Source: Asanoa sp. WMMD1127 (GTDB lineage Bacteria > Actinomycetota > Actinomycetes > Mycobacteriales > Micromonosporaceae). From it: DNA of 64,000 bases. The translations under genes and the position numbers were made by a program. Below, in pieces: positions 19,808 to 28,303 of the stretch. The notes beneath the pieces are model-generated. The model was not told where the DNA came from and ran no database searches. It was given only the letters and a program-made list of their open reading frames with translations. The DNA lies in the NCBI RefSeq assembly GCF_029626225.1, contig NZ_JARUBP010000001.1, positions 2,728,001 through 2,792,000 of the forward strand. The letters are read 5' to 3'. Within the stretch, counting starts at the first letter, position 1. Each line of letters starts with the position of its first letter.

Positions 19808-21073
19808 GTGACGAGTGCGTTGACGCTGCCGCCCGACAGCAGCCCGCTGGCGTCAGCTTGGCCGGAGACGCCCCCGGGCGCCGACCCCCTTCCAGGTCAG
19901 CTCGACCGCTGGCTTGCCGCGCGGGGCGCCGAACTCGTAGCCGTACGTCGTCACATCCATGCCCACCCGGAGCTGTCCCACCAGGAGTTCGAGACCGCTT
20001 CCCTGGTCGCCCGGGAGCTGGCCGTCGCCGGCCTGACGCCGCGCCTGCTGCCCAAGGGCAATGGCGTGATCTGCGACGTCGGCGAGGGCGACCGGGTGAT
20101 CGCGCTGCGGGCCGATCTCGACGCGCTGCCGCTGCCGGACGGCAAGGACGTGCCCTACCGGTCCACCGTCGACGGTGTGGCCCACGCCTGCGGCCACGAC
20201 GTGCACACCACGATCCTGCTCGGCACCGGCCTGGCGCTGGCCCAGCTGGCCGAGCGCGACGAGCTGCCCGGCCGGGTCCGCCTGCTGTTCCAGCCCGGCG
20301 AGGAGTGCATCCCGTCCGGCGCCCCCGAGGTGATCACCGCCGGCGGTCTCAAGGACGTCGCCGCGGTCTACGCGCTGCACTGCGCGCCGCAGCTGCCGGT
20401 CGGCCTGGTCGGCGTGCGCTCGGGCCCGTTCACCGCGGCCGCCGACACGATCGAGGTCAACCTGCGCGGCACGGGTGGCCACACCGCCCGCCCGCACCTG
20501 ACCACCGACCTCGTGCACGCCATGGGCCGCGTGATCGTCGACGTGCCGTCGCTGCTCGACCGCCGCGTCGACGCGCGGGCCGGCGTCTCGATGGTCTGGG
20601 GCCGGGCGCACGCGGGCGAGGCCTACAACGCCATCCCGGCCGAGGCAAACCTCAAGGGCACGGTCCGCATCCTCAACCGCGAGGCCTGGCGCGAGGCGCC
20701 CGAGCTGATCACCAAGCTGATCCGCGACGTCGTGGCCGCGACCGGCGCCGAAGTGGAGATCACCTACACCCGCGGCGTGCCGCCGGTGATCAACGACCGG
20801 ATGGCCACCGCGGTGGTCGCCGGCGCGGCCGGCGCCGCCCTCGGCCCCGACCGGGTGGTCGAGGCCGAGATCAGCATGGGTGGCGAAGACTTCGCCTTCT
20901 ATCTCGAGCAGGTGCCCGGCGCGATGATCCGGCTCGGCACCACGCCGCAGGGCGCGGAGGTCAAGCCCGACATCCACCAGTCCACGTTCGACGTCGACGA
21001 GCGGGCGATCGGCTACGGCGTGCGCGTCATGGTGCACACCGCGCTGGCCGCCCTCGCCGCCGGCACCTTCTAA
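19808..21073 (+). CDS. M20-family amidohydrolase (AmiB / hippurate-hydrolase type)
   Basis: A 421-aa dinuclear zinc hydrolase. Visible landmarks: HAHPELSHQEFET near the N-terminus, RADLDALPL, ACGHDVHTT (metal ligands), QPGEEC, the dimerisation-domain loop GTGGHTARPH and the C-terminal GGEDFAFYLEQ. Members remove acyl or amino-acid groups from amides (N-acyl amino acids, hippurate, p-aminobenzoyl-glutamate); the substrate cannot be told here. The start is uncertain; GTG 19808 (VTSALTLPP) is chosen because codon bias begins there. It overlaps the stop of the facing DUF4349 gene by 4 bases. Related amidases lie near lpdA, pmmB and upp in mycobacteria. Confidence 0.87.
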   Translation: MTSALTLPPDSSPLASAWPETPPGADPLPGQLDRWLAARGAELVAVRRHIHAHPELSHQEFETASLVARELAVAGLTPRLLPKGNGVICDVGEGDRVIALRADLDALPLPDGKDVPYRSTVDGVAHACGHDVHTTILLGTGLALAQLAERDELPGRVRLLFQPGEECIPSGAPEVITAGGLKDVAAVYALHCAPQLPVGLVGVRSGPFTAAADTIEVNLRGTGGHTARPHLTTDLVHAMGRVIVDVPSLLDRRVDARAGVSMVWGRAHAGEAYNAIPAEANLKGTVRILNREAWREAPELITKLIRDVVAATGAEVEITYTRGVPPVINDRMATAVVAGAAGAALGPDRVVEAEISMGGEDFAFYLEQVPGAMIRLGTTPQGAEVKPDIHQSTFDVDERAIGYGVRVMVHTALAALAAGTF

Positions 21074-22086
21074 GCGTCCTCCCGCTCCGGCTCGTCGGCC
21101 CGCGCCGGCTGGGTCGGTATCGTCGGTCCGGCCAGCGCGACCGCGGGCCGGGGCCGGCGCCGTCGCACCCACCAGAAGGCGAGCAGACCCAGGCCGGCCA
21201 GCACGAGCCAGGGGATCAGCGCGCCCAGCACCGTCAGCACGACGCCCAGCGTGGCCACGAACGCGTTCCAGCCGCCGCGCAGGCCGGCCATGAAGCCCGT
21301 GTCGTCGTCGTCCGGCGGGAGCGCGGGCGCCTGCGCCTGGGGGCCGAGCAGGGTCGCGGTGATCGTGGACAGCGCCGTGAGGTCGTCGAGCCGCCGCTTC
21401 TTGCCCTCGAGCGACGCCAGGTCGGCCTCGCGCCGGCCGAGCTCGTTCTCCAGGGAGACCAGCTCGTTCATCGTCTTGGCCTGGGCCAGCAGGCGGCGGG
21501 CGCTCTCCACCCGGGCGCGCTGGGTGGTGATGCGGGCGTCGAGGTCGACGACGTCCTCCGTCACGTCCTCGGTGCTGATCTCGCGCCGGTCGTCGGTGCC
21601 CTTGCCGGCGATCTCGTCGACGACCGCGGTGAACCGGTTGGCCGGCACCCGCAGCGTGAGCACCGCCTCGGACCGGCCGCCGTCGTCGGTGCGCTTGTCG
21701 CCCCCGACGAAGCCGCCGGCGCCCGTGACCGACGACGTGATCTCGGCCGCCGTGCGCTCGACGTTCTCCACCCGGATCGTGATCGACCCGGTGTAGATGA
21801 TCTGACGCTGGTCGACCGCAAGCTTTTCGGCGGGTGTTCCGCCCTGGGCCTGCTGCGCAGCCGACCCGCCCTCGGCCGCCTTGGCCTCCGGCGCGCTGGC
21901 GTCGCGGCCGGCGCCCGGGGCGACCGCCGCGTTGTCCCGCGTGCCGCCGTCGCTGGCGGCCATGGGTTCCGCGGCGCCGCTGCTGCCCGAATCCTCGGCG
22001 CCGCTGCAACCGGCCAGGGCCAGCCCAGCCGCGAGCCCACCGGCCGCGAGCGCGGCCAGCGCCCGCCCCCGTCGTACGCTGCCCAT
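21070..22086 (-). CDS. DUF4349-domain lipoprotein
   Basis: A 338-aa protein. Residues 8-28 form a signal peptide ending in the lipobox LAGCSG, so it should be lipid-anchored outside. A low-complexity Ala/Gly/Ser linker is followed by the DUF4349 domain (about 90-240) with RQIIYTGSITIRVENV, GGFVGGDKRTDDGG and LRVPANRF, then a coiled-coil segment rich in Arg/Glu/Leu (190-230), and a C-terminal membrane helix (about 275-305) before a basic tail. DUF4349 proteins are envelope proteins of unknown role; the domain looks adhesive. The ATG at 22086 is unambiguous. Confidence 0.88.
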   Translation of the reverse strand: MGSVRRGRALAALAAGGLAAGLALAGCSGAEDSGSSGAAEPMAASDGGTRDNAAVAPGAGRDASAPEAKAAEGGSAAQQAQGGTPAEKLAVDQRQIIYTGSITIRVENVERTAAEITSSVTGAGGFVGGDKRTDDGGRSEAVLTLRVPANRFTAVVDEIAGKGTDDRREISTEDVTEDVVDLDARITTQRARVESARRLLAQAKTMNELVSLENELGRREADLASLEGKKRRLDDLTALSTITATLLGPQAQAPALPPDDDDTGFMAGLRGGWNAFVATLGVVLTVLGALIPWLVLAGLGLLAFWWVRRRRPRPAVALAGPTIPTQPARADEPEREDA

Positions 22087-22201
22087 ATCAGTCCCCTCCG
22101 AATTCGTCCGCGAGTTCGTCGGTCAGACGTGCCGCGTGCGCACGCCGGTTCCGGCAGACTCGCCAGGGGACATCACGATTCGGCAGCCAGGGGGTCACGA
22201 G

Positions 22202-22834
22202 ATGCGACTGACCAAGTTCGGCCATTCCTGTGTACGCGTCGAGCAGGACGGCGCCGTGCTGGTCATCGATCCCGGCAGCTTCACCGAGCGGGCCGCGCTC
22301 GACGGTGTCGACGCCGTGCTGATCACACATGAGCACCCCGACCACCTCGACGTCGACGCCGTGGCCGACGCGCTGAGCAAGCGTTCCAACGTCACCGTCC
22401 ACACCAACTCCGACGTGGCCGCCAAGCTCACCGCGCTCGGCGACGTCGTCACCACCGTCGAGACCGGACAGTCCTTTTCGGCCGCCGGGATGCCGGTGCG
22501 CGCGTTCGGCGGCGTACACGCCGAGATCCATCCCGACATCCCGCGGATCGCCAACCTCGGCTTCCTGGTCAACGACTCGCTCTATCACCCCGGCGACTCG
22601 TTCGACGTGCCCGAGGGAGCCCGCGTCGAGACGCTCTTCGTGCCGGTGTCGGCGCCCTGGTTGAAGATCAGCGAGTCGGTCGACTTCGTGCGGGCGGTCG
22701 CGCCGCGCCGGGCGTTCGCGCTGCACGACGGGATCGTCAACGACGCCGGCGGCAAGCTCGTCGACGGCGTCCTCGGGCGCCTGCTCAAGGTCGACTACCA
22801 GCGCCTGGCCCCGGGTACGAGCGTCGATGCCTGA
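22202..22834 (+). CDS. MBL-fold metal-dependent hydrolase
   Basis: A 210-aa metallo-beta-lactamase-fold enzyme of the UlaG/L-ascorbate-lactonase-like type: MRLTKFGHSCVRVE at the N-terminus, DPGSF, THEHPDHLD (zinc ligands) and YHPGDSFDVPEGA. The ATG at 22202 has a purine-rich AGGGGG upstream. The stop overlaps the next gene by 8 bases (ATGCCTGA), and that gene overlaps a third by 4, so these form a three-gene operon. Substrate unknown. Confidence 0.9.
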   Translation: MRLTKFGHSCVRVEQDGAVLVIDPGSFTERAALDGVDAVLITHEHPDHLDVDAVADALSKRSNVTVHTNSDVAAKLTALGDVVTTVETGQSFSAAGMPVRAFGGVHAEIHPDIPRIANLGFLVNDSLYHPGDSFDVPEGARVETLFVPVSAPWLKISESVDFVRAVAPRRAFALHDGIVNDAGGKLVDGVLGRLLKVDYQRLAPGTSVDA

Positions 22835-23684
22835 CCCGGTCGTCGAGCTCTACACCGCACCGCCGGACGGGTTCATCGCGGCCCGCGACGACCTGGTGGC
22901 GGAGGCCAAGGCGGCCGGCCAGAAGGACCGCGCCAAGCAGCTGGGCAAGCTGCGCAAGCCCACCGTCGCCGCCTGGGTCGTCAACCTCCTGGCGATCCGC
23001 AAGCCGGAGCTGATCGACCAGCTCGTGGAGCTTTCGGCCGCGCTGCGGTCGGCCCAGCGCGAGCTGAAGGGCGACGCCCTGCGCGAGCTGACCAGACAGC
23101 GCCGGGACGCGGTCAACGCGCTGGTCAAAGAGGCGGTGTCGCTGGCCACCAAGGCCGACCCGGGCAACCGCGGCAAGCTGCCGGTCGCCGACGTCGAGGC
23201 CACCCTGACCGCCGCGGTCTCCGACGCCGAGGTCGCCGAGCAGCTGCGCTCGGGCCGGCTGGTCCGGGCCGCCAGCTACGCCGGGTTCGGCGAGGTGCCC
23301 CGTCCGCAGCTCCGGCTCGTTACCGACGAGCCGCCCGAGCCCGCGCCGGCCGAGGAGGACGGCCGCGGCGCGAAGCGGGCCGCCGAGGCGGAGCGCGCGG
23401 CCCAGAAGCGGGCGGCGCAGCGGGAGCTGCACGCGGCGCAGACGGAGGAGAAGAGCACCGCCAAGGAGCTCGACAAGGCCACCAAGGCCGAGGCCGACGG
23501 CGTGGCGGCGGTCGAACGGGCGGAGGCGGCCCTGCAGGCGGCCGAGCGGGCCCGGGCCGACGCCGACGCCGCGCTCGGCCAGCTCCGGGCGGCCCGCAAG
23601 GCGGCCGAACGCGCCGCCACCCAGGCCCGCCGCCGCGTCGGCGAGGTCGAGGCGGTCATCGAGGCTTTGGACGAGGACGAATGA
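22827..23684 (+). CDS. Ala-rich coiled-coil protein, 285 aa
   Basis: The family is not firmly identified. The N-terminal half is helical, with RKPTVAAWVVNLLAIRKPELI. The C-terminal third (about 170-280) is an uninterrupted charged Ala/Arg/Glu helix likely to form a coiled coil. It has no signal peptide or membrane segment. Proteins of this type are common in actinomycetes as conserved hypotheticals. It is coupled to the MBL-fold gene upstream (8-base overlap) and to the SCO6745-like gene downstream (4-base overlap, ATGA), suggesting a joint function. Confidence 0.75.
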   Translation: MPDPVVELYTAPPDGFIAARDDLVAEAKAAGQKDRAKQLGKLRKPTVAAWVVNLLAIRKPELIDQLVELSAALRSAQRELKGDALRELTRQRRDAVNALVKEAVSLATKADPGNRGKLPVADVEATLTAAVSDAEVAEQLRSGRLVRAASYAGFGEVPRPQLRLVTDEPPEPAPAEEDGRGAKRAAEAERAAQKRAAQRELHAAQTEEKSTAKELDKATKAEADGVAAVERAEAALQAAERARADADAALGQLRAARKAAERAATQARRRVGEVEAVIEALDEDE

Positions 23685-24457
23685 CCCCGGAGCAGACCGC
23701 GCAGGCGTCGCGGGAGGTGGTGGTGGAGCTCGGTGGCGCGTACGCCGAGTGCCCCCGGACCTTGCGCCGCGCCCGCCAGCTCGGGCTCTCCGGTTGGGCG
23801 TTCTACGTGGCCGGTCGGGGTGGCGCGCTCGGTGACGTGCGGCCCGACACGGTCGCGGCGGCGCTCGGCTTCATCGCGCCCGAGGCGGTGGCCGACGGCT
23901 GGGACGGCGCCCGCCGGGTGCTGCCGCCGCCCGAGGTCGCGGCCGTGCACCTGGCCGAGTGCTGCCGGTGGGGCGTCGAGCAGCTCGGCGACTTCCCCCG
24001 GGTCGAGCGCCTGGTCGAGCTGACGCAGCGGGTGGTGCTGCACGCCGACGCGTCCGCGTTGCCGCTGTTCGCCGCCTGGCGGGCCATGCCGGTGCCCGAC
24101 GACCGGCCGGGCGCCCAGGCGGCGGTGCTGCTGCACCTGCTGCGGGAGCATCGGGGCGGCGCGCACCTGCTGGCCGTGCGGGCGAGCGGGCTGAGCCCGC
24201 TGGAGGCGATCATCTCCGGACCGGAAGGCGAGGCGGGGGCCGTGGCGTGGGGCTGGCAGCCGCCGTACCCCGGTGTCGGTCCGCTGCTCCGCCGCCGGGT
24301 CTGGGCCGAGGCGGTGACGGACCGGATCGCGGCGTCGGCGTACGCGGCGCTCACCCTGGAGGAGCGGATCGAGCTGCTCGGCCTGCTCGACAGCGCGCGC
24401 AAGGGCATCCGTCCGGCGCGCACCGAGCCGGACCCGGACGGCGCCGCCCGCGCCTAA
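23681..24457 (+). CDS. SCO6745-like family protein
   Basis: A 258-aa helical protein. It shows the pattern of the SCO6745 family: WAFYVAGRGGALGDV early, HLLREHRGGAHLLAVRASGLSPLEA in the middle and a helical C-terminus. Members resemble a winged-helix/HTH fold but their function is not established. It starts at the ATG overlapping the preceding stop by 4 bases and ends the MBL-fold operon. Confidence 0.7.
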   Translation: MTPEQTAQASREVVVELGGAYAECPRTLRRARQLGLSGWAFYVAGRGGALGDVRPDTVAAALGFIAPEAVADGWDGARRVLPPPEVAAVHLAECCRWGVEQLGDFPRVERLVELTQRVVLHADASALPLFAAWRAMPVPDDRPGAQAAVLLHLLREHRGGAHLLAVRASGLSPLEAIISGPEGEAGAVAWGWQPPYPGVGPLLRRRVWAEAVTDRIAASAYAALTLEERIELLGLLDSARKGIRPARTEPDPDGAARA

Positions 24458-24498
24458 TTCACTCGCGTCGACGCCCGGCGATGTGAGACAACCTCCGG

Positions 24499-25458
24499 GT
24501 GACGTTCCCCGACGGCTGGACCACGCGCCGGCCCACCCTCGACGACCTGCCGGCGATCCTGGAGCTGATGCGGGCGAGCGACATCGCGGCCACCGGCGAG
24601 CCGGAGACCGGCGAAGACGACATCCGGGCCGCGCTCACCTCGCCGCACGTCGACCCGGCAAAGGACCTCTGGCTGGCCTACCTGCCCGACGGCCGGCTCG
24701 GCGGCTGGGCCTACATCGACAACGAGAACGGCGGCGACAGCGAGTTCGTCGAGGTCTACGTGCACCCCGACGGCGGGGCGCCGGGCCGGGCGCCGCTGCT
24801 CGACCTGGTGGTGCGCCGGGTGGCGGAGCGGGCCACCGAGCGCGGCTTCGCCACGGTGACCGCCAAGGCCGGCGCGCTGCCGGCCGAGCGCGACTACGTC
24901 GCCGAGATCGAGGCGCGCGGGTTCACGTTCGTCAAGCGCTACGCCCGGATGCGCCGCCAGCTTGATGGCCAGATCCGGCCCCCGGAGCTGCCCGACGGCG
25001 TGACGATCCGGCTGGTGCGGCCGGACGACGAGGCGGACATGCGCCTGTTCCACCGGGTCTACGACACGGGCTTCCGCGACGCCTACGACTACCAGCCGCG
25101 CGACTACGACGCCTGGCGGACCTCCGTCGACAAGCTGAGCTCGGTGGCCTGGGACGAGTGGTTCGTCGCCGAGGTCGACGGCGTGCCGGCCGGCATCCTG
25201 ATGTCGTCCGACCAGATGCTCGAGCAGAACGAGGGCTGGATCAAGAACCTCACCGTGCTGCGGGAGTTCCGCCGGCGCGGGGTCGGAGGCGCGCTGCTGC
25301 GGCACGCGTTCGCGGTCTACGCCGCCAAGGGCCGCACCCAGGCCGGTCTCGGCGTCGACCTGTCCAGCCCGACCGGGGCGGCCAACGTCTACCTCGCCGC
25401 CGGCATGACCCCGATCTACGAGGCCGACATCTTCGAACAGCAGATCGCGGCGGCCTAG
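24499..25458 (+). CDS. tandem-GNAT acetyltransferase (MshD-like architecture)
   Basis: A 319-aa protein with two GNAT domains (about 8-145 and 165-319). The second has a good acetyl-CoA pyrophosphate loop, LREFRRRGVGGALL. The first is degenerate. The same two-domain layout occurs in mycothiol synthase MshD, but MshD-specific context is lacking and the substrate is not assignable. The GTG start at 24499 opens MTFPDGWTTRRPT. It converges with the cyclotransferase gene, overlapping by 4 bases. Confidence 0.85.
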   Translation: MTFPDGWTTRRPTLDDLPAILELMRASDIAATGEPETGEDDIRAALTSPHVDPAKDLWLAYLPDGRLGGWAYIDNENGGDSEFVEVYVHPDGGAPGRAPLLDLVVRRVAERATERGFATVTAKAGALPAERDYVAEIEARGFTFVKRYARMRRQLDGQIRPPELPDGVTIRLVRPDDEADMRLFHRVYDTGFRDAYDYQPRDYDAWRTSVDKLSSVAWDEWFVAEVDGVPAGILMSSDQMLEQNEGWIKNLTVLREFRRRGVGGALLRHAFAVYAAKGRTQAGLGVDLSSPTGAANVYLAAGMTPIYEADIFEQQIAAA

Positions 25459-25916
25459 ACCTCTGGCGTCGCGGTCTTGGTGGGGCGGCCGCGGAGCTCG
25501 TTGACGTAGTCGTCGGGGGCGCCGGCCTTCTGGGCGGCGTTGGCGATCTCGGAGAGATACCACGCCGTCGGCAGGCCGCCCTCGTAGCCGTTGAAGACGT
25601 AGACCCAGACCGTCTGGTCGCCCTCCAGCGTGACCGCGCGCAGGTGCAGCTTGCGGTAGGTCTCACCGGTCACCCCCTCGACCTCGTCGAGCTGGGCGGC
25701 ATCCCACGGGTGGACGTCGTAGAGCGCGACGAAGACCCGGTCGCCGGGTGACTCGACGATCGTGGTGACCGCGCCCTCCCACCCGATGACGTCTTCGCCC
25801 GCGAAGGTGAGACGCCAGCCTTCGAGCCAGCCGGTGCCCACCATCGGCGAATGCGGACAGTAAGCACGCATTCGGGCGGGATCGAGGTTTGAGCCGTACG
25901 CGGCGTAATGACGCAC
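25455..25916 (-). CDS. gamma-glutamylcyclotransferase-like protein
   Basis: A 153-aa protein with the hallmark YAAYGSNLD loop near the N-terminus, and VFVALYDVHPWDAAQLDEVEG and VYVFNGYEGGLPTAWYLSEI further on. The fold cyclises gamma-glutamyl compounds to 5-oxoproline. The GTG at 25916 (MRHYAAYGSNL) is preferred; a start at 25961 would add 15 residues reaching into the lpdA promoter. It is divergent from lpdA, 45 bases apart. Actinomycetes use mycothiol rather than glutathione, so the natural substrate is open. Confidence 0.85.
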   Translation of the reverse strand: MRHYAAYGSNLDPARMRAYCPHSPMVGTGWLEGWRLTFAGEDVIGWEGAVTTIVESPGDRVFVALYDVHPWDAAQLDEVEGVTGETYRKLHLRAVTLEGDQTVWVYVFNGYEGGLPTAWYLSEIANAAQKAGAPDDYVNELRGRPTKTATPEV

Positions 25917-25961
25917 GGCGATGACGATAGCCCGGTTGGCCGGTGGTGGAGAATACGACAC

Positions 25962-27365
25962 GTGACACGAATCGTTATCGTGGGTGGCGGCCCGGCTGGC
26001 TACGAGGCAGCGCTGGTCGCCGCGCAGCTCGACGCCGACGTGACCGTCGTCGAGGCGGAGGGCGCCGGCGGCGCCTGCGTGCTGTCGGACTGCGTGCCCT
26101 CAAAGACCTTTATTGCCAGCTCAGACGTGGTGACGGCCTACCGTGACACCGAGCGCTTCGGCGTCCACTCCGGTGGGCTCGACGCCGTGACGGTCGATGC
26201 CGCGGCGGTCAACGCGCGGGTGAAAAACCTGGCCCAGGCCCAGTCGAGCGACATTCACAACAAGCTCGTCAAGGCGGGCGTCACCTTCGTGGCGGGCACA
26301 GCCCGGCTTGGCGCTGACACGTTGGGTCACACCCATCGGGTCGAGGTCACACCGGCGAGTGGTGACGCGCCGTACGCGGTCGATGCCAGCACGGTGTTGA
26401 TCGCGACCGGGGCCACCCCGCGCGTGCTGCCGACGGCGACGCCCGACGGCGAGCGGATCCTCGACTGGCGCCAGCTCTACGACCTCCCGGAGCTGCCCGA
26501 GCACCTGATCGTGATCGGCTCGGGCGTGACCGGCGCCGAGTTCGCCAGCGCCTACCTGGCGATGGGCGTACGCGTGACGCTGGTCTCCAGCCGCGACCGG
26601 GTGATGCCGCACGAGGACGCGGACGCCGCGCAGGCCATCGAGCGGGTCTTCCGCTCGCGGGGCATGACGATACTCAACAACTCCCGGGGCAACGCGGTGC
26701 GGCGCACCGCCGACGGCGTCGAGGTGGAGCTGAGCGGCGGCGGCACGGTCACCGGCTCGCACGCCCTGATCGCGGTCGGCTCCGTGCCCAACACCGAGGG
26801 TCTGGGGCTGGAGGAATACGGCGTGGCGGTGGCCAAGGGCGGCTACGTCACCGTCGACCGGGTCTCCCGCACCAACGTCCCGGGGATCTACGCGGCCGGC
26901 GACTGCACCGGCGTCCTGCCGCTGGCCAGCGTGGCGGCGATGCAGGGCCGCATCGCGATGTGGCACGCGCTGGGCGAGGCGGTCCAGCCGCTGCGGCTGC
27001 GCACCGTCGCGGCCAACGTCTTCACCGACCCGGAGCTAGCGACCGTCGGGGTCAGCCAGAACGACGTCGACGCGGGGCGGGTGCCGGCCCGCGAGGTGAT
27101 GCTGACCTTGGGCGGCAACGCCCGGGCGAAGATGGCCGACCTGGGCGACGGCTTCGTCAAGCTGTTCTGCCGGCCCGCCAGCGGTCAGGTGGTGGGCGGC
27201 GTGGTGGTGGCGCCCAAGGCGTCGGAGCTGATCCTGCCGATCACGCTGGCGGTCGAGAACAACATGACCGTCGACCAGCTCGCGCACACCATCACGATCT
27301 ATCCCTCGCTGTCGGGGTCGATCACTGAGGCGGCGCGTCAGCTGATGCTGCACGAACTGGAGTAG
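25962..27365 (+). CDS. lpdA: LpdA-type NAD(P)H-quinone dehydrogenase (flavoprotein disulfide reductase family)
   Basis: A 467-aa FAD protein: GGGPAGYEA at the N-terminus, second dinucleotide fold IGSGVTGAEFAS, and YAAGDCTGVLPLASVAAMQGR. It resembles mycobacterial LpdA, which reduces quinones rather than lipoamide. The C-terminal catalytic His-Glu of true lipoamide dehydrogenases is absent (HTITIYPSLSGSITEA). However, both redox cysteines are present (GGACVLSDC, Cys39 and Cys44), whereas in mycobacterial LpdA, as I recall, the first is replaced. The GTG start at 25962 opens MTRIVIVGGG. The gene overlaps the facing dedA gene by 44 bases. Confidence 0.9.
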   Translation: MTRIVIVGGGPAGYEAALVAAQLDADVTVVEAEGAGGACVLSDCVPSKTFIASSDVVTAYRDTERFGVHSGGLDAVTVDAAAVNARVKNLAQAQSSDIHNKLVKAGVTFVAGTARLGADTLGHTHRVEVTPASGDAPYAVDASTVLIATGATPRVLPTATPDGERILDWRQLYDLPELPEHLIVIGSGVTGAEFASAYLAMGVRVTLVSSRDRVMPHEDADAAQAIERVFRSRGMTILNNSRGNAVRRTADGVEVELSGGGTVTGSHALIAVGSVPNTEGLGLEEYGVAVAKGGYVTVDRVSRTNVPGIYAAGDCTGVLPLASVAAMQGRIAMWHALGEAVQPLRLRTVAANVFTDPELATVGVSQNDVDAGRVPAREVMLTLGGNARAKMADLGDGFVKLFCRPASGQVVGGVVVAPKASELILPITLAVENNMTVDQLAHTITIYPSLSGSITEAARQLMLHELE

Positions 27366-28035
27366 CGTCCAGCGGCGCCGGTTGGGGTTGGCTGCGCAGG
27401 GCCGCCGGCTTCCACAGGGCCAGCCCCCAGCCGGCGCCCGCGAACACGACCGCGGCGATCACCGCCACCACGATCAGGCGCCACCCCGACGAGGTGAGCG
27501 CCGCGCCGCCGAGGTGGCCGACCAGCGTGCCGTAGGTGGCCCAGCCCACCGCGGCCAGCGCCTGGTAGAGCGTGAAGTGCTTGTAGGGGTAGCGGGCGCG
27601 GCCGGCCGAGAAGCACGCGGCCATCCGGCCACCGGGCACGAACCGGCAGATCAGGATGACGACCGGCCCGGGCTCGCGCAGCCCGCGGGTCAGCTTGCGG
27701 GCGGCCCGCCGGGCCTTGCCGGTGGGGGCCGCCGCCGACTTGGCGACGTCGTCGGTCTGGATGCCGCAGCGCTGCCGCAGCCGGGCGATCAACCCGGTGC
27801 GGTGGTGGGTGGACCGGCCCAACAGATAGCAGGCCCAGTCGCCGACGATGACGCCGAGCGCGCCGACCGCGATCGTGGTGGGCAGGCTCAGGTGTCCGTA
27901 TGCGGTCAGCGCCCCGCCTGTGATCATGATGGCCTGGGTGGGGATCACCGGCACGAAGGCGTCGACGATCAGCAGGCCGAGCAGCAACAGGTAAGCGGAC
28001 ACGGGAGACGTCACCGTGCCGAGCACGTCCGCCAT
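27322..28035 (-). CDS. DedA/SNARE-associated (VTT) family membrane protein
   Basis: A 237-aa polytopic protein with the DedA landmarks: an N-terminal helix ending VDAFVPVIPTQ, GDWACYLLGR, and FVPGGRMAACFSAGRARYPYKHF. DedA relatives act as lipid (undecaprenyl-phosphate or phospholipid) flippases in several bacteria. A start at ATG 28035 is favoured because GGAGGG lies 8-9 bases upstream; a GTG at 28044 overlaps that site. Its last 44 bases overlap lpdA on the other strand, an unusually long convergent coding overlap. Confidence 0.88.
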   Translation of the reverse strand: MADVLGTVTSPVSAYLLLLGLLIVDAFVPVIPTQAIMITGGALTAYGHLSLPTTIAVGALGVIVGDWACYLLGRSTHHRTGLIARLRQRCGIQTDDVAKSAAAPTGKARRAARKLTRGLREPGPVVILICRFVPGGRMAACFSAGRARYPYKHFTLYQALAAVGWATYGTLVGHLGGAALTSSGWRLIVVAVIAAVVFAGAGWGLALWKPAALRSQPQPAPLDATPVRAASADAPPQ

Positions 28036-28303
28036 CCGCCCCACCCTCCATCCCCGCCGGGCTCAGGATAGTTTCCGAAAAGCCCAGATGGGGGGCACTT
28101 GACCAGCGGCACCATGCCGCTGTCCGGCATTCGACCCTACAGACGTCGGAGTGCTGGCGGCGTACCGTGGAAATGTGCGGTCCGGCACGTCGGGTCCCCC
28201 GTTCCTGGTGTGCCGGGCCGCCACCCGCTGGGCCGTCGGCAGGTCCCGTGCCGACGGCCCTTGGTGTTACAGAGCCGCAACGACCGCGGCGTAGCGTGCG
28301 CCC

